This document shows positions 41,769-49,927 of a stretch of DNA of 64,000 bases, piece after piece. Made by a program: the position numbers and the translations under genes. The notes under the pieces are model-generated. The model saw only the letters and a program-made list of their open reading frames with translations. It ran no database searches and was not told the DNA's origin. The stretch lies in contig JAUKVZ010000006.1 in NCBI GenBank assembly GCA_032355985.1, positions 124,001 through 188,000 of the forward strand, written 5' to 3'. Source of the stretch: Sarcodiotheca gaudichaudii. Lineage: Eukaryota > Rhodophyta > Florideophyceae > Gigartinales > Solieriaceae. The first letter of the stretch is position 1; every line of letters starts with the position of its first letter.

Positions 41769-41820
41769 CGAAACGGCGCCCATGTGACTCCCAATAAACG
41801 CATTGAAGAGGAGTCATTCC

Positions 41821-42489
41821 ATGACAGAGCTCATGCTCATTCTGGTTGGTGTCGTATTTGGCGGCGTGATCACGATTCTGATGTTTCGCAGGCTCACACG
41901 CGGCGCGCCACTCTCCAAGGTGCATTCGCAGACCATTTTCGAGCGCGTCAGCGTTGTCGGAAAGTTGATCGGTCTTGAAGTGCGCGCCAAGGAGATCACG
42001 ACGAGCACCAAGGGCTGGAGCGCCCTCCCGCCTTTGCTGCTCTCGCCGGCGCGTATGGCGATGATCTTCAACTTCGAAAAGCAGTACGGTGTCGATCTTT
42101 CGGCTTTGCGTCGCGAGGACATCCGCCGCATCGGCCGCGACGCCTATCGCGTCACGCTGCCGCCGATCGAAAGTTCATTGCGCCTGCTGGATGTGACGCC
42201 CTATGACATCCAGGCAGGGCGCGTGCTGGGGCTGCTGGATGTGATCCAGATGAACGCGGGCAATCAGCAGCAGCTTATGACCGAAGCGCAGGAGCAGGCG
42301 GCCGAGTTGTACGACCAGAGCGAACGCCAGCACATGGGTCAGGCGAAGCTGGCGATTGAGAAGCAGATTCGCTCCATGCTGGCGCTCTTTGATGTGGATG
42401 TCGAGATCGTCTGGAGCGACGGCGCCGCGCCCGCTTCGACGCAGCAACCCGCGCAGACCGACACCCCGGAGCTTGCGCTCGTCGCCTGA
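41821..42489 (+). CDS. DUF4230-like membrane-anchored protein
   Basis: This protein has 222 residues, one N-terminal transmembrane helix (LMLILVGVVFGGVITILMF) and a large, probably periplasmic, domain. Seen: the DUF4230-like pattern of a short lead (GKLIGLEVRAKEITT), then an AMIFNFEKQYGVDLSAL strand, YRVTLPPIESSLRLLDVTPYDIQAGR, and a C-terminal helix. The tail is Ala/Pro/Gln-rich. GAGGAG 10 bases upstream fixes the start at 41821, so an upstream ATG (41803) is less likely. DUF4230 has no known activity. It converges on the next gene with a 24-base gap. Confidence 0.75.
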   Translation: MTELMLILVGVVFGGVITILMFRRLTRGAPLSKVHSQTIFERVSVVGKLIGLEVRAKEITTSTKGWSALPPLLLSPARMAMIFNFEKQYGVDLSALRREDIRRIGRDAYRVTLPPIESSLRLLDVTPYDIQAGRVLGLLDVIQMNAGNQQQLMTEAQEQAAELYDQSERQHMGQAKLAIEKQIRSMLALFDVDVEIVWSDGAAPASTQQPAQTDTPELALVA

Positions 42490-42513
42490 GTCTCACTTCA
42501 ATCGAACGAGGAT

Positions 42514-44331
42514 TTACTTCGATCGCTGCAGCATGTGCATGACGAAACCATCGTCGCGCGATGTGCACCAGGTGATCGCATCGCCCATGTAGCGCTTGAT
42601 GACATGCATCGGCATCGGATGCTTGTACATCGGATTCGCTTCGAGCTCCTCGATCTGCGACTGGATGAACTCCTCGCGCCACGCGTCATCGCCATCGCCG
42701 CCAAACTCCGCGGCGGCCGCCTCAAACTCGCGCCGGATCAGCGCGGGCATGTTCTGCAGCTGCCACTGATCGTATTCGAGCGAAGGCGTCATCTCCTGAA
42801 ACGCGTAGACCACGGAATCGCCCTCGGCGATGTCCTGCGCGCGCTCGAATCGATCCGTGTCCGCAAGGCGCAGCCCATCGCGTGAGCCGGCGAGACGCAG
42901 CGCATTCTCAACCTTCTCGATGGAGCCGATGAAGATGTGCCCGGCGCCGATGCCGAGACCGGAGTCGGACATTTGCGACTCCCACACCTGACCGCCTTCA
43001 AAGTCGCGCGCCGTCAATCCGGTCATCGCGCCCAGCTGTCCGAGCACGCCCGTGATCGAATCAGGCTCTGCGCATCGCACGCCGACGATGAACTGCTTGC
43101 TGTCAAACGTGAAGGGGCGATCGATGTACTGCACGATGTTGATGTCCGGGCCGATGGACTGCAGCGCCTGCTCGAACATGGGACGCATCATGCCCATCAT
43201 TGCCTGCTGGTCCGGCGGCATCGTCGCCACGCTCTGCTGAATCAGCGGAATCAGACCGGCGAAATCAAACTGAAAACTGATCAGCGAGACGGCGTCGGCA
43301 TCGACGAATCGCGGCGCTTCAAAGGAAGCCGCCGGGCGATCGAAGAGCTCGACGAGGCCTTTTTTCTCGTACGTGTGCAGACCGACCAGCATCTCGGCCT
43401 CGGGGCCGGCCTGATCCAGCGGAATGCCGAATGCAAGGGCGCCGATGTCGCGCAGGCCCATGATCTCCATGATCGACGTGATGATCCGCACCTGGCTGTC
43501 ATCACCGAACATCGCGGCTTCGTTCGTCAAGTCCGCGACGTACATGTCGATGAACGTCTCAACCATGCCGACGGCGTACAGGCCGGCGCGATCGATCATC
43601 GAATGGGTGCTGTTGAACGTGCGCGAGGATGCGATCGTGTCATCGCCGCCATCTTCGGCGCGATCAATGGCTGCCTGCAGCCCCTCGAGCGTGTTGGAGG
43701 TCACAAGCACATCGCCCATGCGCGTGAAGGACATCTCCGTTTCGAGATTGGCGAACTCAAGCATGTCGCCGGCCTGATCGAGGAACTCCTGATCGAACTG
43801 ATCGCGAAACTCTTCGAGCCGGCGCTCGCGCGCCGCTTCCGAAGGTTTGACGGAAAAGAGCGTCCAGTCGCCGTATTCCTCTTCTTCGATCTCAACTTCA
43901 TCATCATCTTCCAGGCCTTCGACAAGCTGCATGGCGATGTCGAAGACATCCTCGGCGCGCTCGCCGAAGTCAGCGATGAACACGGTGTCGGGCTCGGAGC
44001 CCGGTCCTTCCGGCTGCTCGATCACGATGCCGGCGGCGCCGACGGGCCAGCCGATATCCGCAAGCTCGATGTCATAGTCTTCAAGCTTCTGAAGCAGTCC
44101 GTCAAAGAACTCGCCCTCAAGCTCGCGAAACCAGTTCTGCATGCCCGGATCGTTGACAATCTGGCCATACAGCGAGCTGTCGAACCAGGTGCGCACGTTT
44201 TCCCACGAGTCGGCGCCGACGACCAGAATCGCATCCTTCGATGCGAAGTCGGTGATGTTCAGATCGCCCGCCTGCGCCGGCAGTGCGGCGGCCAGAATCA
44301 GGGCGCTCCACAGCTTGGAGCGAGTCTTCAT
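42514..44331 (-). CDS. Large secreted protein of unknown function
   Basis: This exported, acidic protein has 605 residues. Seen: signal peptide MKTRSKLWSALILAAALPAQAG, then a mostly alpha/beta body with repeated short motifs such as DVLVTSNTLEGLQAAIDRA and GHIFIGSIEKVENALRLAG. These two similar segments suggest a duplicated domain resembling planctomycete DUF3352-type proteins. Only two Cys are seen, and there is no catalytic motif I recognise. It lies downstream of no obvious partner; the protease gene upstream (63-base gap, same strand) may share its promoter. Confidence 0.75.
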   Translation of the reverse strand: MKTRSKLWSALILAAALPAQAGDLNITDFASKDAILVVGADSWENVRTWFDSSLYGQIVNDPGMQNWFRELEGEFFDGLLQKLEDYDIELADIGWPVGAAGIVIEQPEGPGSEPDTVFIADFGERAEDVFDIAMQLVEGLEDDDEVEIEEEEYGDWTLFSVKPSEAARERRLEEFRDQFDQEFLDQAGDMLEFANLETEMSFTRMGDVLVTSNTLEGLQAAIDRAEDGGDDTIASSRTFNSTHSMIDRAGLYAVGMVETFIDMYVADLTNEAAMFGDDSQVRIITSIMEIMGLRDIGALAFGIPLDQAGPEAEMLVGLHTYEKKGLVELFDRPAASFEAPRFVDADAVSLISFQFDFAGLIPLIQQSVATMPPDQQAMMGMMRPMFEQALQSIGPDINIVQYIDRPFTFDSKQFIVGVRCAEPDSITGVLGQLGAMTGLTARDFEGGQVWESQMSDSGLGIGAGHIFIGSIEKVENALRLAGSRDGLRLADTDRFERAQDIAEGDSVVYAFQEMTPSLEYDQWQLQNMPALIRREFEAAAAEFGGDGDDAWREEFIQSQIEELEANPMYKHPMPMHVIKRYMGDAITWCTSRDDGFVMHMLQRSK

Positions 44332-44394
44332 ATGCGTTGTCCTTCGATTGCGTCGGAAGAATGCGAGAGAAATGGACGCGAAGCGGGCCGCGCG

Positions 44395-45432
44395 TCAGTT
44401 GTCCGAGCCGGTCTCGTCATCGAGGATCGGCGGCGGGGTGAACTCAAAACGGGGCGGCGCCTCGTGATACGAGTGGCCGCTGTTGGGATTGTCCTTGTCG
44501 TAGGCAAACGCCTCGCGATTGCTGATGAAGTCCCGCACGTACCGTGCCGGAATCGCAAAGCCCAGACCCTCGCCGAACGGGATCTTCATGTTCGTCACGC
44601 CGATCACCTCGCCCGCGTCATTGAAGAGCGGGCCGCCGGAGTTGCCGGGATTGATCTGCGCCGTCGTCTGGATGTACGTCATGCCCTGGAAGTTGCGCAG
44701 CGTCGTGGCGATGACGCCCGTCGAAAGCGTCCGCTCCAGACCAAGCGGCGCGCCGATCGCGAACACCTCTTCACCGGCTGACAAATCGTCCGCCCCCTGG
44801 ATGAACACCGTCGGGAAGGCGTGACCATCGGGATGCGTGAGCTTCAGAAGGGCCAGATCCGTATGCTCGTTGACGGCGATGATCTCCACGTCGTCGATGA
44901 TCGTGCGCCGGAAGTCGAGCTCGCCCTGCTGGTAGATCGTGCACTTCAGTCGCGTCTCGCCCTGAATGACGTGCGCATTGGTGATCGCGTATCCATCCGG
45001 ATGAATGATGAACCCTGAGCCAAGGCCCGAGGGCGTCGACACCTTGATCACCGCCTCGCCGAAGCGCTCGGCCTGCTCACGCGGCGTGCGCTCGATCAGC
45101 GTCTTGGCAGTCCGGAAGAGCCGCTCATTCGGCGCGATGGCTTCGACTTCGCTTTGCTCGGCCCGTTCGATGCCGTCGATCGATGTGCGAGGCACGCGGA
45201 TGACATCGTGGCCCAGATCCAGCCAGATCGCCTCGCTCGTCTCCTTGAGGATCGGAGCGATAAGCGTGCGTCCATCCGTCAGGCGAACCGTGTCAGGCGC
45301 CTCATCACTCGCCCGAGCGTCCGAGGGCGCGGCCAGAAGCGCAAGCGAACACATCAGCGCCAGGCAAACGCCTTGGGGCGGAAGTGCGGCGGTCAAGCGT
45401 CGCAGCGGTAAGGACATGCTGAACCTCTTCAA
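44395..45432 (-). CDS. Secreted trypsin-like serine protease (S1C), no PDZ domain
   Basis: This exported protease has 345 residues. Seen: a signal peptide (about 1-43, ending ARA), an N-terminal 65-residue region with a small beta strand set (DTVRLTDGRTLIAPILKET), then a HtrA/Deg-type catalytic domain (about 125-300) with His in ITNAHVI, Asp in TDLALLKL and Ser in NPGNSGGPL. It lacks the C-terminal PDZ domains of DegP/DegS; the last 45 residues are Pro/Asp-rich. A second ATG (45417) could be the start. The FG-GAP gene is divergent from it. Confidence 0.92.
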   Translation of the reverse strand: MKRFSMSLPLRRLTAALPPQGVCLALMCSLALLAAPSDARASDEAPDTVRLTDGRTLIAPILKETSEAIWLDLGHDVIRVPRTSIDGIERAEQSEVEAIAPNERLFRTAKTLIERTPREQAERFGEAVIKVSTPSGLGSGFIIHPDGYAITNAHVIQGETRLKCTIYQQGELDFRRTIIDDVEIIAVNEHTDLALLKLTHPDGHAFPTVFIQGADDLSAGEEVFAIGAPLGLERTLSTGVIATTLRNFQGMTYIQTTAQINPGNSGGPLFNDAGEVIGVTNMKIPFGEGLGFAIPARYVRDFISNREAFAYDKDNPNSGHSYHEAPPRFEFTPPPILDDETGSDN

Positions 45433-45557
45433 AAAGTCGGGAAGTCGATCGGCCGGATACCATCGTTACAGTACCGAATCGCAGGGGCCCCGGTCTCACT
45501 GCTTCACACGATAGACACGGAAGAATTCGCGATCGAATCCAGCCAGGAGCCTTTTTC

Positions 45558-47975
45558 ATGGCACGCACGACCTCGCATCGGATCACAGGCGCCCGTTTTT
45601 CAATGCTCGCGGCGTCCCTCGGACTGACGCTCGCCGCCACCGCGCAGGCGCAGCCCACCACCGATCTCGGCCGCTATTTCGGATTCGATCCATCGCGAAC
45701 CATCGTCGTCGATGACAACGCCGGTCCAATCTTCACATCCGATTTCAATGGCGACGGCCGCGAAGATCTCGGCGTCGTCAACAATCGCAAGAGCCGCATC
45801 GAACTCTTCATGCAGCGCCGCACCGCGCTCACCGACGAAGAGATGGATCGCAGGTACAAGGTCAACGAGCTGCGCCCCTCGCGCTGGTTTGATCGCGTTG
45901 AGATCAGCGTCTCCCATCGCGTCTCGGCGGTTGTCGCCCATGATGTCGATGGCGACGGCCTTGAGGATCTCATCTACGCCGGCGCGCCGGCCGAGATCGT
46001 CATCATGCGCCAGGAAGAGCCCGGTGTGTACGAGCTCTTTAAGCGCAAGCGCGTCCGCGGGCTCAATGCCACATGGTCCGGATTCACCATCGCCGATGTT
46101 GAAGGCGGATCAGCGCCGGAAGTCATCGCCATCGTCAATGCGCGGCCGCACGTCTTCCCGCTCTCATCCGAGGGCGTGCTCGGTGAGCCCACGGCTCTCG
46201 GTTCCGACACGGGACAGGAAGGCATCATCGCCCTTTTCGCCGACGACTTTAATGGCGACGGCATGACCGATCTGCTGGGCGTGGCGCCGGAGCATCGCGC
46301 GCCGCTGCGCATCTGGCTGCAGCGCGAGGATCCCAACATGCCGCGCAGCGCCGGTCGCCGCGGGGCCTCGCAGAAGCACGGCGTCATTGGATCAGAGCTG
46401 CGCTTCGAATCGCCTCAGCTCATCGAAGTCGATCCCGTCCGCTTCCCCGGACGCGAAGCCGCCTCCATCGCCACGATCGAAAGACAGACCCGCCGCGTTG
46501 TGCTCTACGACCTTGAGCAGAGCTCCATCGACGCGAGCGTGCTCGGCTCCGGCGGCGAGCGCGATGTGCAGGTCGAAGCCTTCCCCTTCGTCGGCGATGT
46601 CGCCCGCGGGCGCACCACCGTCGTCGGCGATATCGATGGCGATGGCCGCCTTGATCTCATCGCCACCGATCCCACCGGCAATCGCGTCGTCGTCTATCGC
46701 CAGCGCGACAAGCTGGGCCTGTCCGTCGGCGACGCCTTCAGCGCATTCCAGGATCCCAAGGCGCTCGCTTTCGGCGTGTGGGACGATCCCGATGAGCCAC
46801 GTGTCTTCGTGCTCAGTGAAGAAGAGAAACTTGTCGGCGTCAGTTCCTTCGATCGGCGCAATGGCGTGCTCGAATATCCCAAGCCGATTCCGCTTGCTTC
46901 CGGCGCTGCGACACCGGTCGCTATGGGCTGGTTCGAAAGCTCAACCGGCCCGGCGCTGGGCGTCGTCGTCAAGGAAAAGCGCGATCATTTGCTTGAGATT
47001 CACAAGCCGGGCGGAAGCGCGCCGGCGATCGTCGAGCTTGAAGGCGTGAAGCGCTCGCCGCAGTCCATGCTCGCCACGGATATCGATCACGATGGCGATG
47101 TCGATCTGCTGCTCTTCACGCCCGGCGAGCCCATGGTCATGGTGCTGGCTGAAGAGGGGGGTGATCCCTCGCGCGTGCTGATTGATGAGGACATGCCGCA
47201 GTTCGGGCTTGTGCAGGCCGCGGGCCCCAACAACACCGATCTGGTCGATATCGACGGCGACGGCCAGGAAGAGCTTCTCATCGCCAGCGCCAACTTTGTT
47301 CGCGCCTGCGAGTTCAACCCCGAGACGGGCTGGATCGCCGTTGAACAGGTGACACAGTCAGACGCCAGCGCCAACTTCGGCGCCATCGCCGTGCTCGATG
47401 ATCTCGACGCCGGAAGCGATGAGGGCACCGTCATCTTCGCCGCCGACACCGCAGGCTCGCGCATCAACATGCTGGGCAAGCAGGGCGGCCGCTGGCGCAT
47501 CATCGACACGCTGCGCATCGAAGGCTTCGATATCGAGAACATGCGCGCCGGCGCCTTCGCCGGTGATGACAACGATGGGCTGCTCGTGCTCGGCGACAGC
47601 TCGTTCGGCGTGATTCGCCTCGCCGGCAAGCGCGCTGCGCTCAAGCAGGTCAGCGCCTGGCGCAGTGAAGAGAAGGATCGCTTCGAGCATGAGATCGGCG
47701 TCGGCGATCTCAACGGCGACGGCTACGTCGATATGGCCATCCTCGATGCGCGCGAGCAGATGTGCACGATCCTCACATTCTCCGCGGCACGAAAGATCCA
47801 TCTCGGCACGGAGTTCAAGGTGTACGAATCACGCCTCTTCCGAGGAGGCGACAGCCGCGAGTTCGAGCCCTCGCAGGTCATCGGCGCGGATGTCACGGGC
47901 GATGGCGGGGAGGATCTCGTCCTTCTCGTGCATGATCGCGTGGTCATTTATCCGCAGATGTTGCATCCGGAATGA
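45558..47975 (+). CDS. Secreted FG-GAP/VCBS repeat beta-propeller protein
   Basis: This is an exported protein of 805 residues. Seen: a signal peptide (to about 31) and a body of repeated Ca-binding blades with Asp-rich turns (SDFNGDGREDL, HDVDGDGLEDL, DDFNGDGMTDL, GDIDGDGRLDL, TDIDHDGDVDL, VDIDGDGQEEL, GDLNGDGYVDM, ADVTGDGGEDL). These form at least one seven- to eight-bladed propeller plus a second. It is likely at the cell surface, perhaps adhesive or carbohydrate-binding; no catalytic domain is seen. Its last 32 bases overlap the convergent DinB gene. Confidence 0.9.
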   Translation: MARTTSHRITGARFSMLAASLGLTLAATAQAQPTTDLGRYFGFDPSRTIVVDDNAGPIFTSDFNGDGREDLGVVNNRKSRIELFMQRRTALTDEEMDRRYKVNELRPSRWFDRVEISVSHRVSAVVAHDVDGDGLEDLIYAGAPAEIVIMRQEEPGVYELFKRKRVRGLNATWSGFTIADVEGGSAPEVIAIVNARPHVFPLSSEGVLGEPTALGSDTGQEGIIALFADDFNGDGMTDLLGVAPEHRAPLRIWLQREDPNMPRSAGRRGASQKHGVIGSELRFESPQLIEVDPVRFPGREAASIATIERQTRRVVLYDLEQSSIDASVLGSGGERDVQVEAFPFVGDVARGRTTVVGDIDGDGRLDLIATDPTGNRVVVYRQRDKLGLSVGDAFSAFQDPKALAFGVWDDPDEPRVFVLSEEEKLVGVSSFDRRNGVLEYPKPIPLASGAATPVAMGWFESSTGPALGVVVKEKRDHLLEIHKPGGSAPAIVELEGVKRSPQSMLATDIDHDGDVDLLLFTPGEPMVMVLAEEGGDPSRVLIDEDMPQFGLVQAAGPNNTDLVDIDGDGQEELLIASANFVRACEFNPETGWIAVEQVTQSDASANFGAIAVLDDLDAGSDEGTVIFAADTAGSRINMLGKQGGRWRIIDTLRIEGFDIENMRAGAFAGDDNDGLLVLGDSSFGVIRLAGKRAALKQVSAWRSEEKDRFEHEIGVGDLNGDGYVDMAILDAREQMCTILTFSAARKIHLGTEFKVYESRLFRGGDSREFEPSQVIGADVTGDGGEDLVLLVHDRVVIYPQMLHPE

Positions 47976-48453
47976 CCAGCGAGCCGCTGCGCTCCAGGTA
48001 GAACGCCATCAGATCCACCGTGATCGGCGTCTGCATCTTGTGATTCAGATCGCACCCAAGCTGCCCGCGATGATGCGCGCCGTGCGTGATCAGATGGAAG
48101 AGGATTTCATACAGGCGCGACGACATCGGATCGCCCTTGTGATTGATGAACGGCACGTCGCGCTCGAATGTCTCATCCGGCTCTGACTCGACAAGCGCGT
48201 TCAGCCGATCCGAAGCCGCCTCCATGTGTTCTGTGATCTCCGCCATCGTCCACACGGGAAAGAGCTCGTTTGCCGCGACGGGCGGGCCATCGCCGATGCG
48301 CGCAAGCCAGAACTCCTGCGCGCGGATGATGTGAGCCAGACGACCCAGCGGCTTTTCGGGAACCGTGTCCAGACTCTCCATCGAGCGCATCACGCGCCCA
48401 TTCGCCCAGCGATCGAACGCAAAGAGCTGCTGAAAGTGCGCGCGCAGACTCAT
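47944..48453 (-). CDS. DinB-family protein
   Basis: This cytoplasmic four-helix bundle protein (169 residues) is of the DinB/YfiT type, a fold used by thiol-dependent metalloenzymes and unknown-function proteins. Seen: helix FAFDRWANGRVMRSMESL, His in LAHIIRAQEFWLARI, and the C-terminal HLITHGAHHRGQL with the His-x3-His metal motif. The reading frame ends in the 3' part of the convergent FG-GAP gene (32-base overlap). Two more DinB proteins occur 4 kb away (52720, 53297), but they belong to another subgroup. Confidence 0.85.
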   Translation of the reverse strand: MSLRAHFQQLFAFDRWANGRVMRSMESLDTVPEKPLGRLAHIIRAQEFWLARIGDGPPVAANELFPVWTMAEITEHMEAASDRLNALVESEPDETFERDVPFINHKGDPMSSRLYEILFHLITHGAHHRGQLGCDLNHKMQTPITVDLMAFYLERSGSLVIPDATSADK

Positions 48454-48482
48454 GGACGGCTCTCCAATTGGATGTCGAAAAA

Positions 48483-49814
48483 TCAGGCGCCGGAGCGCTC
48501 CGCATCCTGCCCGGATCGGGGACGCACGGTCACGCCCGGATGCGAAACGGGCGACAACTCCAGCCGCTCGCGAAGATTGTCGAGCACGTTCATGAAGTTG
48601 ATGTAGGACTCGTATGGCGAGTCATACGGATTGAAATACTTGTGCACATCGCCGTCGGCGAAGTACTTCGTGCACATGTAGTAGTAGTGATCGCTCGTCG
48701 ACAGCTTGCGCCAGTCGTTGAGCAGATGCTCGCCCTCGCGAATCTCGCTCTCATCGCCCGAGCGCAGCGCATCGGCCAGACGCTTCTTGATGGGCTTCTC
48801 GAGCTTGAAGAACTCCTGCAGCGCGTTGGCCTGCATGGCGTTGCCCAGCCACGCGGAAAGATCGCGCTCGGTATCCGCCCAGGAGATCATGTCCGGCGCA
48901 TCGAAAGCGCCAACGGGCTCGAACTGCTTGAACGCTTCAGATGGCGTGTTGAAGTGATTCTCGCCCGGATTGATGTCAAACACCTTCTCGGGAAGAGCGT
49001 TGAGGAACTCGAAGATCCCCGTGTCCTCCCACTGATGCTCGCCGAACGTCTCGTAGTCCATGAACAGATTGCAGAGATAGCCGTCGCCGTTGATCTGGTT
49101 CACCCACTTGGCGAACTTCTCGGCGCTCAGAGGCCACTCCGCCCAGCCGCGATTGCTGAATCGGAACGCAATGTCATCAGACAGGCGGAAATTCTTCAGC
49201 AGCAGCGCAAAGGGTTTGCCGTCCTTGCCCTCGGCCGTATGCGGCGGGCGATAGACATAGTTCGGCGAGCGATACCCAAGCAGCCACTCCACACCCTCGG
49301 CGATCATGCCTCGGAATCGCGGCGTGCCGTCGGGGCTCTTCATCTGCGACACGTAATGCGCCAGATCGTTGTTGTAGATCAGCTCCGTGTTGCGGAAGAC
49401 CGTCGGCGTCTGACCGAAGAGATCCTGCACGCGCTGCGTATGCAGATCCACCTGCTGGGCGAACTCATCGCGCGAATACAGGAAGGAGAGCGAATGGTGA
49501 TACGTCTCGCCGATGAACTCGCAGCAGCCCGTATCCGCAAGCCGCTTGAAGAGATCAATCACATCCGGCGCCCACGCCTCGAACTGATCCAGCGCCACGC
49601 CTGTGATGGCGTAGCTGATGCGGAATCGACCCTCATGCCGCTTGACGAGATCGAGCATGAGCTGCGTCGCCGGCCGGTAGCACTTGTTGGCGACCTTCTC
49701 GCAGATCTCGCGATTGACATCGTCGGCGTAATAGAACGGATGGCCGTCGAACACCGTGTAACGCTTCAGCCGGAAGGGCTGATGCACCTGGAAGTAAAAG
49801 ACGATGGAAGCCAT
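48483..49814 (-). CDS. GH57 glycoside hydrolase (alpha-amylase type)
   Basis: This cytoplasmic glucan hydrolase has 443 residues. Seen: motif 1 FYFQVHQPFRL, the region EFIGETYHHSL (motif 2), the nucleophile Glu in FRNTELIYNND (motif 3), and the acid Asp in LFMDYETFGEHQW (motif 4), which are the four conserved blocks of GH57 in the right order. No signal peptide; it probably acts on intracellular glycogen-like alpha-glucan. The last residues after LELSPVSHPG are short and charged. The DinB gene is 29 bases downstream on the same strand. Confidence 0.93.
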   Translation of the reverse strand: MASIVFYFQVHQPFRLKRYTVFDGHPFYYADDVNREICEKVANKCYRPATQLMLDLVKRHEGRFRISYAITGVALDQFEAWAPDVIDLFKRLADTGCCEFIGETYHHSLSFLYSRDEFAQQVDLHTQRVQDLFGQTPTVFRNTELIYNNDLAHYVSQMKSPDGTPRFRGMIAEGVEWLLGYRSPNYVYRPPHTAEGKDGKPFALLLKNFRLSDDIAFRFSNRGWAEWPLSAEKFAKWVNQINGDGYLCNLFMDYETFGEHQWEDTGIFEFLNALPEKVFDINPGENHFNTPSEAFKQFEPVGAFDAPDMISWADTERDLSAWLGNAMQANALQEFFKLEKPIKKRLADALRSGDESEIREGEHLLNDWRKLSTSDHYYYMCTKYFADGDVHKYFNPYDSPYESYINFMNVLDNLRERLELSPVSHPGVTVRPRSGQDAERSGA

Positions 49815-49927
49815 GCGTTCGCGACTCGCTGGAGGAGGCTGCGTGGACGTCCGAGGTTGGACGCCTCATCTCACCTGAGTGTACGCGCTGGGGCCCGCAA
49901 ACGCCGATCAGTTCTGCGCAATGAAGC

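Noticed and set aside
42937-44781. 614-codon + strand open frame
   Set aside because: Antisense to the large secreted protein and the protease.
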